From assembly GCF_022827545.1 (NCBI RefSeq), contig NZ_CP094669.1, forward strand, positions 3,376,001 to 3,440,000: 64,000 nucleotides of DNA. Direction: 5' to 3'. This document shows, piece by piece, positions 18,444 through 25,153 of the stretch. The position numbers and the translations under genes were made by a program. Under the pieces are notes generated by a model. That model searched no databases, was not told where the DNA came from, and saw nothing but the letters and a program-made list of their open reading frames with translations. The DNA comes from Hymenobacter tibetensis. Its GTDB lineage: Bacteria > Bacteroidota > Bacteroidia > Cytophagales > Hymenobacteraceae. The number at the start of each line of letters is the position of its first letter. The stretch's first letter is position 1.

Positions 18444-18995
18444 ATGCCTTTCCCTTTCTTTGGCGACGATAAATCAACTATTGCTAGCCTCCTGAATACC
18501 TTGCCACAGGTTGGGCGCCTAGAGTGGATCGGCTTGCGACCCGTGCGTCGGGACGCGGTGCTCTCCGTATGGGAAGCCACCGCCGAAACCGACCGACACT
18601 TGGAAGGCGACCACGCACGGCCTAAAGCTGGCGGGAAGCGCCAAGTGACCCTTATGCAGGGCGAACATCTAGCGGCAGTGGGTAGCTACCTCGGTCATGA
18701 TGCGCCGGTAGATCCTGCTCGGCTGCGACGGAACCTGGTTGTAACGGGTTTAAATCTTTTGTCACTCAAGAACCGTCAAATTCAAATTGGGGAGGAAGTG
18801 GTGCTCGCCATCACAGGAGAATGCCATCCTTGCTCTCGCATGGAAGAGGAGTTAGGGCCAGGAGGCTATAACGCCATGCGTGGCCACGGAGGCTTAACCG
18901 CACGTATCGTGCAAGGTGGTGCGTTGCGGGTCGGCGACTTAGTACGGGTGGTGCCCGCTGAAAGCACTGTTCCTGATACCACAGCCGAACAGTAG
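18444..18995 (+). CDS. MOSC-domain protein
   Basis: The 183-residue protein shows the MOSC beta-barrel signatures DPARLRRNLVVTGLNLLSLK, IQIGEEVVLAITGECHPCSRMEEELGPG with the conserved cysteine, and GGLTARIVQGGALRVGDLVRV. MOSC domains receive or carry sulfur for molybdenum cofactor chemistry. This stand-alone form matches the YiiM/short MOSC group. No molybdopterin genes are adjacent, so the substrate is unknown. Confidence 0.85.
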   Translation: MPFPFFGDDKSTIASLLNTLPQVGRLEWIGLRPVRRDAVLSVWEATAETDRHLEGDHARPKAGGKRQVTLMQGEHLAAVGSYLGHDAPVDPARLRRNLVVTGLNLLSLKNRQIQIGEEVVLAITGECHPCSRMEEELGPGGYNAMRGHGGLTARIVQGGALRVGDLVRVVPAESTVPDTTAEQ

Positions 18996-19673
18996 CCACA
19001 GGTGAATACTAGCTTGCAGCACCAGTTGCTGCATCGTTTACATCCAGTATACGAGGTCGTAGTAGGCAGCATGGGCTGATGCTTTCAAGCTACCTATGCT
19101 CATTTTCGTGTCGGGAGTAAACGGACCAGTGGCCCCCACGTTCTTCGCTATTCAAGAAAATCCAGAAAACTACCGACATGTTTTTCACTGCTTGCATACA
19201 CCCATAGCACAACAAGTACACAAATTTTACACAAGTGGTTTTTTTGTTGTTTTTTGGCATATATTCACCCAAAGCTCCGCGAACCACGTTTTCTATCTTG
19301 ATTTTGTTGTTATTTCAATATAAATCTTGACTAACGTGTTCTGATAGGCCAGTTTTTTCATAGCATTTCTTTGCTCTTTCTGTAGCTTCTACCTACAATG
19401 GCCCTTCACCTATCTAGTTCTTCTTTAACTGCCACCGCCATAGCACTGTTACTGTTAAAGAGCGGGCTGCTGGCTCCTAAGAACTTGGCTAATGCTGTTA
19501 TGCTGGGGTATAAACCCTCTGGTTGCAAGAAGTTGGCGCGCTTGAGCGACGTAGGCAAACGGTTCACTGAACAGCGTCATCGACGCCGAGCTGTGCCCTG
19601 CCAGGTCGCCAGCAACCGGTAGCGGTACGGCAGCGAATATCCGAAAGCCTACGGTTCTTACTCGTGATTTACT
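18996..19673. other. Long intergenic region after the MOSC gene
   Basis: Nothing here is convincing as a gene. A 74-codon plus-strand frame at 19398-19622 begins with a hydrophobic stretch (LTATAIALLLLKSGLLA) but becomes basic and compositionally random. The opposing frame at 19455-19679 is no better. The stretch 19200-19330 is AT-rich with T runs. Confidence 0.4.
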
Positions 19674-19723
19674 AACCATTAAAAAAGGCCCCTCCTACAT
19701 AGGAGGGGCCTTTTTTAATGGTT
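19674..19723 (-). terminator. Rho-independent terminator after rtcB
   Basis: AACCATTAAAAAAGGCCCCT and its complement form a stem of about 23 bp around ACAT, with A and T tracts inside the stem. It sits 5 bases past the rtcB stop codon and would end the whole minus-strand RNA-repair transcript. Confidence 0.9.
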
Positions 19724-19728
19724 GAACG

Positions 19729-21132
19729 CTAGGCACCACCTTCCATCCGCACGATACGCGGGGTGAAAGAGCCCAGCACATCTACCAGGTCCGTCTGGCT
19801 GGCCATGACGGCCCGGATGTCTTTGTAGGCTTGCGGCGCTTCATCTAGGCCACCGCCGATTAGCTCGATGTTGTGCTGCTGGAGGTAACGCTTCACTTCT
19901 GCTTCGCCTAGCTCCTGCTTGGCCCGCGTCCGCGACATAGCCCGGCCGGCACCGTGCGAGGCCGAGGCCAACGACGCGGCGTTGCCCCGACCACGAACGA
20001 TAAAACCAGGGGCTGTCATCGAACCAGGGATGATACCGAGCACACCTTCGCCGGCAGGCGTTGCGCCTTTGCGGTGCACGATTACCTCGCGGCCATCTAC
20101 TAGGCGCTCTTTCCAAGCGAAATTGTGGTGGTTTTCCACTTTTGCCAGGGGCCGTTCGCCGAGGGCTTTGGCCAAGCGCTGGTGAATCTGGTGGTGGCAA
20201 GCCGAAGCGAAATCACCGGCCAAGTTCATGGCCGCCCAATATTCCTGTCCAGCTTCGCTGTCGAGGGAGAGCCAAGCCAGGTGCTGCGCCTCCGAAGGCA
20301 GCTGGCATACGTCTTTGGCAAGCTTGGTGTAGTGAGTGGCCACGCTGGCGCCCAAGCCCCGCGAGCCGGAGTGCGAAAGCAGCCCGAGGTACTCCCCTGG
20401 CGGCACGCCTAGTTCGTTGCGGGGGTCGGTGATGTTAACGATGCCCCACTCCACGAAGTGGTTGCCGCCGCCCGACGTACCGATTTGCTCGGCGGCCGTG
20501 GCTTGTTTGTTGCGCAGGAACCCGATATTCGTAAACTCGGCACGGTCGAGCACGGCGTGGTCGAGCTTTTGGCCGCGCTGAAACCCCTGTTTGTTGCCGA
20601 ACCGGGTGTTGTCGAGGAGGAGCTTGCGCATTTCCTGCACTCGTTGTTCCAAGTGCTTGGGTGGCAAGGCAAACACCGACAACGCCATCCGGCACCCAAT
20701 GTCAACGCCCACAGCATAAGGAATGACGGCATTATCAGTAGCAAGCACGCCGCCGATAGGCAAGCCATAGCCGTGGTGAGCGTCGGGCATGAGGGCACCG
20801 GCCACGGTGACGGGCAGTTTCATGGCCGTTTCCATTTGGTGAATAGCTCCGTGCTCGATGTACTCAGCTCCGAACACGGCGTACTCCTTGCGCTCGGCGA
20901 GAGCAATGTGGCGGCTGGGCGGTGGCAACAAGGCAGCCGCCGTATGGCTCCAGTCGAGGTCGGTGAGGAAATCGTTCGGGGTATTGAGTAGGCGCTGCAA
21001 CAGTGCCAGTTGGTCGGTTTGCGAGAGTTTTTTGAGGTGCTTGCGCTGCAGTTGTGCTAGCGCCAGCCCGATGGCCCGTCCTTCCGGGAAGCCAAGCTGC
21101 CGGAGGTCGTTGCCACGTAAAAGATTGCCCAT
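19729..21132 (-). CDS. rtcB: RtcB RNA ligase
   Basis: The 467-residue protein joins RNA 2',3'-cyclic phosphate or 3'-phosphate ends to 5'-OH ends using Mn2+ and GTP. Metal ligands and active-site motifs are present: VGVDIGCRMAL (Asp144, Cys147), GGGNHFVEWG (His225), LLSHSGSRGLG (His254), ENHHNFAW (His335) and ASHGAGR (His393, the residue expected to carry GMP). No archease or RtcA gene is seen nearby. It is the last gene of the minus-strand locus, starting about 90 bases past the last Y-RNA-like unit. Its leader shares the 13-mer CAAACAATCAACC with the Ro gene. Confidence 0.95.
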   Translation of the reverse strand: MGNLLRGNDLRQLGFPEGRAIGLALAQLQRKHLKKLSQTDQLALLQRLLNTPNDFLTDLDWSHTAAALLPPPSRHIALAERKEYAVFGAEYIEHGAIHQMETAMKLPVTVAGALMPDAHHGYGLPIGGVLATDNAVIPYAVGVDIGCRMALSVFALPPKHLEQRVQEMRKLLLDNTRFGNKQGFQRGQKLDHAVLDRAEFTNIGFLRNKQATAAEQIGTSGGGNHFVEWGIVNITDPRNELGVPPGEYLGLLSHSGSRGLGASVATHYTKLAKDVCQLPSEAQHLAWLSLDSEAGQEYWAAMNLAGDFASACHHQIHQRLAKALGERPLAKVENHHNFAWKERLVDGREVIVHRKGATPAGEGVLGIIPGSMTAPGFIVRGRGNAASLASASHGAGRAMSRTRAKQELGEAEVKRYLQQHNIELIGGGLDEAPQAYKDIRAVMASQTDLVDVLGSFTPRIVRMEGGA

Positions 21133-21141
21133 ATAGAGGGG

Positions 21142-21154
21142 GGTTGATTGTTTG
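21142..21154 (-). promoter_or_regulatory. Shared 5' leader motif upstream of rtcB
   Basis: On the minus strand CAAACAATCAACC lies 9 bases before the rtcB start. The identical 13-mer occurs upstream of the Ro/TROVE gene (25071-25083). No purine-rich Shine-Dalgarno is visible at either start, which is usual for Bacteroidota. Confidence 0.4.
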
Positions 21155-21223
21155 TTGATGATTGTGGGAAGGCAGCTATGCTAGCTTGTAAAAGCATGGC
21201 GACCTTCTGATTGACACTTATTT

Positions 21224-21326
21224 CTTCTCTAGGCGCTGGAGCAACTAACAGCCCGCGCAACGGGCCAAGCGGCCCGACTTAATAGAGTCGGAGTAGCGCG
21301 CACCTACGGCATCCGGCCCAGAGAAG
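21224..21326 (-). ncRNA. Y-RNA-like unit 1 (short, no T-arm)
   Basis: A terminal stem CTTCTCT/AGAGAAG closes a 103-nt unit. Inside the 5' strand is GATGCCGTAG followed by CGCGC...CTACTCCG. The 3' strand has GTTGCGCG and TGTTAGTTGC. CGCGC can pair with GCGCG as the second stem. The interior folds into CCGACT/AGTCGG and GGCC-GCTT-GGCC hairpins. There is no GTTCGA T-arm, so the tRNA-like part is missing. It is the last unit before rtcB and the most diverged from the motif consensus. Confidence 0.55.
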
Positions 21327-21328
21327 TA

Positions 21329-21407
21329 GAAATCGGGAAAGGCAACCATCGGCTAGCCGCTTGGATTTTCAGACGAAGTAAGACTAACCTACGACACCCT
21401 CCCTTTC
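21329..21407 (-). ncRNA. Y-RNA-like unit 2 (short, no T-arm)
   Basis: The 79-nt unit is closed by GGGAGGG/CCTTTCCC plus GAAA/TTTC. It has the 5' motif GTGTCGTAG, then TTACTTCG, and the 3' motif GGTTGCC. The second stem GGTTAGTC/GGCTAGCC is eight pairs including two G-U. No T-loop or D-arm is present, so it looks like a Ro-binding module alone. Only 2 nt separate it from unit 1. Confidence 0.6.
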
Positions 21408-21418
21408 TCTGAAATAAA

Positions 21419-21550
21419 CCGACAGGGCAACGGGCACAAAGCCCACTGATTGTGCTTAACCAACTGAGCTACTGCCTTGCGGCAAGTGGGACTTGAACCC
21501 ACGACCCCATCGTCCCAAACGAAGTAAGGCTTCGCTACGGCACCTGTCGG
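21419..21550 (-). ncRNA. Y-RNA-like unit 3 with permuted tRNA mimic
   Basis: The 132-nt unit has perfect terminal stem CCGACAGG/CCTGTCGG. It has the motif GTGCCGTAG, second stem GCGAAGCC/GGCTTTGT, then TTACTTCG, and the 3' motif CGTTGCCC. The middle reads T-arm GTGGG-TTCAAGT-CCCAC, acceptor-like TTGCC-GCAA-GGCAG closed by a GNRA tetraloop, then the dinucleotide TA and a D-arm (GCTCAGTTGGTTAAGC at 21454-21469). This is tRNA geometry with the natural ends joined and new ends opened in the anticodon/variable region. Confidence 0.8.
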
Positions 21551-21560
21551 GTAGTATTTA

Positions 21561-21707
21561 TGTACGGGGCAACAAGCGCCAAGCCTCCTGATAACCTGCT
21601 CTGCCAGTTGAGCTACAGCACCACCGAAGGGGCAGCACCAGCAGGACTCGAACCTGCAACCTGGGCAATGGAAATGCGAAGTATGGCCCGGCTACGGCAC
21701 CCGTACA
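21561..21707 (-). ncRNA. Y-RNA-like unit 4 with permuted tRNA mimic
   Basis: The 147-nt unit is closed by TGTACGGG/CCCGTACA. It has the motif GTGCCGTAG, second stem GCCGGGCC/GGCTTGGC, TACTTCG, and the 3' motif TTGTTGCCC. T-arm GCAGG-TTCGAGT-CCTGC is followed by a seven-pair, wobble-rich acceptor-like stem TGGTGCT/GGTGCTG with a TTCG-containing cap. Then come the dinucleotide TA and a four-pair D-arm GCTC-AACTGGCA-GAGC (21598-21613). Confidence 0.8.
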
Positions 21708-21720
21708 AGACAATAAAGTA

Positions 21721-21860
21721 ATGGGGTAACATGCGGTGGCCGTTTTTATAGCGCGTCTACCAGTTTCGCCACTCACAGCTTTGCGAGCTATGAGGCAGGA
21801 CTCGAACCTGCACATCTTTACAGAACTACACCGAAGTATCGGCTACCTACGACACCCATT
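21721..21860 (-). ncRNA. Y-RNA-like unit 5 with tRNA-Leu-like D module
   Basis: The 140-nt unit is closed by AATGGG/CCCATT. It has the motif GTGTCGTAG, second stem GGTAGCC/GGCCACC (one mismatch), TACTTCG, and the 3' motif TGTTACCC. T-arm GCAGG-TTCGAGT-CCTGC abuts a nine-pair acceptor-like stem CTCATAGCT/AGCTGTGAG with loop CGCAA, then linker TG and D module GCG-AAACTGGTAGA-CGC. Over 21 positions (21751-21771) the D module differs from the real tRNA-Leu at 17022-17103 at only two bases. Confidence 0.8.
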
Positions 21861-21889
21861 CCGAGGAACTGTTTTCCTTAAGATTTCGC

Positions 21890-22042
21890 GGCTTTCTACT
21901 AGGGCAACAGGCGCTAGCCACTCGGTTTTGCCCTACCAATTTCCGGCGCAATACGTTACCGCATCACTTCGGGAGTCGAACCCGCGACAAGAACCTATGT
22001 GGTGGCGAAGTAAGGCCAGCTTACGGCACCTAGTTGAAAGCC
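21890..22042 (-). ncRNA. Y-RNA-like unit 6 with permuted tRNA mimic
   Basis: The 153-nt unit has the long terminal stem GGCTTTCAACTAGG/CCTAGTAGAAAGCC (one A-A mismatch). It has the motif GTGCCGTAAG, second stem GCTGGC/GCTAGC, TTACTTCG, and the 3' motif CTGTTGCCC. T-arm CGGG-TTCGACT-CCCG is followed by an acceptor-like stem GTGATGCG-GTAA-CGTATTGC with a GNRA cap. A D-like GCC-GGAAATTGGTAG-GGC follows. Confidence 0.78.
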
Positions 22043-22062
22043 TTGGAAACCAAGGAAAAAAT

Positions 22063-22205
22063 CTGCTGGGGTGAAAAGCGCGAAGCGGTGGCCGAAGCCT
22101 TTCTGCTCTACCAAACTGAGCTACAGGCCCGGTTTGTATGCGAACTGGACCTGATACGATTCGAACGTACGACCCGAAGGAATGCTTTGCAACGACACCC
22201 AGCAG
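22063..22205 (-). ncRNA. Y-RNA-like unit 7 with permuted tRNA mimic
   Basis: The 143-nt unit has perfect stem CTGCTGGG/CCCAGCAG. The motif is GTGTCGTTG, with a weaker second stem (AAAGC/GCTTT) and diverged 3' motif (TTTTCACCCC). The tRNA-like core is the clearest: T-arm GTACG-TTCGAAT-CGTAT, immediately a seven-pair acceptor CAGGTCC/GGGCCTG with an extended capped tip, then TA, then D-arm GCTC-AGTTTGGTA-GAGC (22105-22121). ATTTTTT follows the 3' closing strand, so this unit alone could end like an intrinsic terminator. Confidence 0.8.
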
Positions 22206-22214
22206 GGTGATTTT

Positions 22215-22371
22215 CAGCTGAACCCACCAACTTCGGGGCAACAGGCGGCCGGCGTATTGTTCACGGCCGAAGCCGCGAAGTGGGACTCGAACCCGGCAAA
22301 CCTTCCAAAGAGGATTTGCTTCACCAGCGAAGTAACGCCCGCCTACGGCACCCGAAGTGGTGGCTCAGCTG
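22215..22371 (-). ncRNA. Y-RNA-like unit 8 (first transcribed) with permuted tRNA mimic
   Basis: The 157-nt unit has the longest terminal stem: CAGCTGA/TCAGCTG, ACCA/TGGT and CTTCGGG/CCCGAAG in series. It has the motif GTGCCGTAG, second stem GGCGG/CCGCC, TTACTTCG, and the 3' motif CTGTTGCCC. T-loop TTCGAGT on a short GGG/CCC stem is followed by an eight-pair acceptor-like TTCGCGGC-TTCG-GCCGTGAA with a UUCG tetraloop. No clear D-arm follows, so the mimic may be partial. Confidence 0.75.
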
Positions 22372-22374
22372 TTT

Positions 22375-22454
22375 GGAACGGCAAGCCGAAGCCATGTGCC
22401 TCGGCCAGCTGCCGTTCCGGCTGGCGGCTGCCGTAAGCTGGTCAGCCGCCAGCC
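22375..22454 (-). other. Two abutting long hairpins at the head of the Y-RNA-like array
   Basis: GGAACGGCA (22375-22383) pairs exactly with TGCCGTTCC (22410-22418), with an inner GCCGAGGC/GCTTCGGC stem. Directly adjacent, the 12-base GGCTGGCGGCTG (22419-22430) pairs exactly with 22443-22454. Neither is followed by a T tract on the minus strand. They could be processing sites, a regulatory leader or a degenerate ninth unit. Confidence 0.5.
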
Positions 22455-22596
22455 CAATTATAATAACGCAAGAATTAACATGATTATTGAGTGTTTTATG
22501 AAATAAATGTTTCCATTGATTTCTGTTGAGTTTACCTCCACACACTTCAGCTTCAATTACTATCCGTTCTATTACCCTGTTGCGGGCAGTTAGCTC

Positions 22597-23433
22597 TTAC
22601 GCCGACACCGTTGCAAAGGCTTTTTCAAACGCCGAAAGCGTTTCGTGTGGCGGCTTAGGGTCAAACACAGCAAAGTCGATGCGTTGGAAATGGCCGCGGA
22701 TATTGGGTTCAGCTACAGCCGTTGCAAACAAACTAGCTATCTGCTGCGGGCTGTTTTGAAATACGCCGCAGCCCCAGGCTCCTAGCACGAGCACCTCGCA
22801 CTTGTGAGAGGCAGCTATGGCCAGCACTTGCCGGATGCGCCGTTGCATGGTGGGCACCAGTTCGGGCAGCAGTTCCGGGTTGTTTCGGCTTAGAGCCCCC
22901 GCGTTGACGGCCGGGGACGTAATGAAATCAATCTGCACCGGTTGCGAAAGCCAGTTCCCGGCATCGTCGCGGAAGACGGGCACGCCAGGCGAATAGATGG
23001 CATGGTCGCTGTAGAGGCCAGTGTGGGCGGTGAGCGTGTTATGGCTGTACATTTCCCGGAATTGCTTTAGGCACGGATACAGCCCCGAAGAGCGGGCCAG
23101 GCTTTCTTCCTGGGCCTGACTGCCGCCCAAAAAGCCGCCACCCGGGTTGCGGGCCGAAGCAAAGTTCAGGCAGCCCACTCGCTTGAATTCTGCGGCGAGT
23201 TTGGTTGCGGCTTCGAGCGTAGTAGCCTGGTACACCCGGATTGGAGCTGGTTGGCCGGCAACTGGTTGAAACACCTCAAGCAACTGCGGCACGTCGGCAG
23301 GTTTGTACAGCACGCTTCCTTGCTCGGCTGCTTGTTGCCAAGGCGTCAGGTCGATGGTTCCGCCTGCGGAATTGCTGTAGCTGCCGCGTTGTAGGGCATC
23401 TAGGGTTTCGCGGGCTATGTGTCGGCGGTTCAT
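22597..23433 (-). CDS. Bacterial-type poly(ADP-ribose) glycohydrolase (TIGR02452-like macro domain)
   Basis: The 278-residue protein starts MNRRHIARETLDALQRGSYS. It contains the bacterial PARG signature GGG-X7-QEE (NPGGGFLGGSQAQEESLARSSGLY, about residues 97-120). Further macro-domain motifs are YSPGVPVFRDD, IDFITSPAVNAGALS and VLVLGAWGCGVFQNSP. Such enzymes remove ADP-ribose chains or modifications. I chose 23433 as start because the longer frame to 23586 overlaps the Ro gene and is not conserved-looking. Its position, 85 bases after Ro and just before the Y-RNA-like array, suggests a role in reversing ADP-ribosylation linked to RNA damage; this is inference. Confidence 0.9.
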   Translation of the reverse strand: MNRRHIARETLDALQRGSYSNSAGGTIDLTPWQQAAEQGSVLYKPADVPQLLEVFQPVAGQPAPIRVYQATTLEAATKLAAEFKRVGCLNFASARNPGGGFLGGSQAQEESLARSSGLYPCLKQFREMYSHNTLTAHTGLYSDHAIYSPGVPVFRDDAGNWLSQPVQIDFITSPAVNAGALSRNNPELLPELVPTMQRRIRQVLAIAASHKCEVLVLGAWGCGVFQNSPQQIASLFATAVAEPNIRGHFQRIDFAVFDPKPPHETLSAFEKAFATVSA

Positions 23434-23518
23434 GGTAGAAAGAGAAAGTATTCGGGCAGTTACCCGGGAGTGGCGGCAGCTTGTACTGGGTCGGATGCCA
23501 CTCCCGGGGCCGCATAGT

Positions 23519-25045
23519 TTAAAACTCAATGGCTTCGATTTCCGTGAGGGCGGAGCCGCCGTTGTCGAGGGCTTCGAGCACGCCAAACACTTTGTCGGAC
23601 CAGCCAGCTATCAGGGCCACTCCGTCTTCGGCGCGTACGTCGAGGGGGGCGGTGCCGTGGCCGGCGAGGTCGAAGAGGTACAGGCGAGCCTGGGGCGCCA
23701 CAGTACGGCGGTATTCTGCCCATTCCTGGGCTAACGTGCCACCGTCGGCGTTGCTGTTCCAGAGTTGCACGTCGGTGAACAGCATCACTTTATCAACCAC
23801 TTCCTGGCGCTGGCGCAGGTCGCGCACCACCAAGTAGCCGTTGGTGCTGTAGCCTACCTCGCCTTCGCGGCGGTAGAACTCGTCCACGTTGCGCAACACC
23901 GGGCCGCGGGGCATGCTGATGCGCTTCCACGTGTCGCCGAACATGCCGGCCGTGACGTGCTGGCAGCGGCTTTGGAGCAACATTCCCAGCACCAAGCTCA
24001 CATCGTAGAGCAGCACTTTGCTGCGCGGCGAAATGGGCGTTTGCATGGAGCTCGACACGTCGCAGGCCACTACCACGCGGGTTTCGGGGCCGAAACCACG
24101 CAGGTTGGCAGCACTGTACGAAATGGCATCTTCCAGCGCCGTAAGCACCGCCGATACGTGGCCGTTCTGCAACGCTTTCACCTCCCGGTAAGCGGCCAAG
24201 TAGCGGAACGGCAACTGCTTGCTGCGCGCCACTGCGGCCCGGTCTGAGAGGGCTGCGCACACCTCTACCACTGCCTCCGCCGACACGCCGGCTTCGAGGA
24301 TGTTGCGTAGGTTGCGCAGCAAGGCCATGTAGCCCAGCTTGCCGCTAGCAATCAGCGTTTCCCACTTCTCTTGAAAAGCCGCCGTGCGCTCTTCTTGCGT
24401 GGCGTAGGTGGCCTGCCCTAGCGCCGACAACTCGGTTTCCCAGGTGTAAGGCGTGGGCAAGGTGCCCGCCACCAACTGGTTGAACAGGGCTTGCTGCGCC
24501 TCGTTGCGAGGCGTGGGGTGCACCAAGAACAGCGCGTCGCGCAACCGCACGGCACCGGCTCGGTCGTACTTAGCCAACTGGTAGCCGTCGAAACGGTTGA
24601 AGCTAACGGCCAAGCCTTTCTGGAGCTGCTTGGAGAGGCGGTTGAGGGTTTTCACCCCGGTGCGCTGGTTCACCTGCGCATAGCATGCCAGCAACTCCGT
24701 GATTTCATCGGGGCGCTGCACGATGCGGGCCACCAAGCGGCTCACGAGGTTGTCGCCGCGGTGCAAACGCGCCAGTTCTACGGCCAACACCAGCGGCACC
24801 GAACGCAGGTACATCTGCTCACGAGCGTATACCGCCAATTGCGCCACAAACGTGGGGTCGTTGCGGGCCACCAACTCGCGCAAGCGGGCCAGCCGCGTGT
24901 CGGCTTTCTCGTAGAACTGGTCGCTGAGGGCGGCCGTAGCTACGGCGGCGTACAGTTCCAATTGCGGCGTGAGCGTGAAGGCGGGTGCACCCTCGTGGTT
25001 CACGGTGTTAGGTTGAGCTTTGCGGAAAGTAAAGTTGAAACGCAT
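23519..25045 (-). CDS. rsr: Ro60-like TROVE-domain protein
   Basis: The 508-residue protein has an N-terminal TROVE module of helical HEAT-like repeats (about 25-310, for example DPTFVAQLAVYAREQMYLRSVPLVLAVELAR and KLGYMALLRNLRNILEAGVS). A C-terminal von Willebrand A domain follows, whose MIDAS motif is DVSSSM (Asp329, Ser331, Ser333). This is the architecture of Ro60/Rsr, a ring that binds Y RNAs outside and misfolded RNA ends through its central hole. It lies 108 bases after the PcfJ-like gene and upstream of the PARG and Y-RNA-like array, which supplies probable RNA partners. Family name rsr used by analogy. Confidence 0.93.
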   Translation of the reverse strand: MRFNFTFRKAQPNTVNHEGAPAFTLTPQLELYAAVATAALSDQFYEKADTRLARLRELVARNDPTFVAQLAVYAREQMYLRSVPLVLAVELARLHRGDNLVSRLVARIVQRPDEITELLACYAQVNQRTGVKTLNRLSKQLQKGLAVSFNRFDGYQLAKYDRAGAVRLRDALFLVHPTPRNEAQQALFNQLVAGTLPTPYTWETELSALGQATYATQEERTAAFQEKWETLIASGKLGYMALLRNLRNILEAGVSAEAVVEVCAALSDRAAVARSKQLPFRYLAAYREVKALQNGHVSAVLTALEDAISYSAANLRGFGPETRVVVACDVSSSMQTPISPRSKVLLYDVSLVLGMLLQSRCQHVTAGMFGDTWKRISMPRGPVLRNVDEFYRREGEVGYSTNGYLVVRDLRQRQEVVDKVMLFTDVQLWNSNADGGTLAQEWAEYRRTVAPQARLYLFDLAGHGTAPLDVRAEDGVALIAGWSDKVFGVLEALDNGGSALTEIEAIEF

Positions 25046-25153
25046 GGCGGTTGATTGCTGCTTGTTGGATGGTTGATTGTTTGACGGGCACTACTTGGCG
25101 CTGGTAGCCGGCGGTTTGTTTTGCGGTTGTCCTGCATCGCCGACCTTTTCACG

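Noticed and set aside
19398..19622. 74-codon plus-strand ORF with a hydrophobic N-terminus
   Set aside because: Only the N-terminus looks membrane-like; the rest is basic and low in conserved pattern. Not enough to call a gene.
21224..22371. CRISPR-like array, because CGAAGTAAG/CTACGGCACC recurs about every 145 bases
   Set aside because: The repeats are imperfect, the intervals vary from 80 to 157 bases, the interval content is structured (T-arms, D-arms, closing stems), and no cas genes are present.
21419..22371. A cluster of ordinary tRNA genes
   Set aside because: T-arms precede D-arms, acceptor-like strands are joined by a loop instead of ending free, no anticodon arm with a valid loop is found, and each unit has an extra terminal stem.
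21558..22759. Short ORFs across the array (for example 21736-22074 and 22182-22436, plus strand)
   Set aside because: They are random readings across the structured RNA units, without recognisable protein features.
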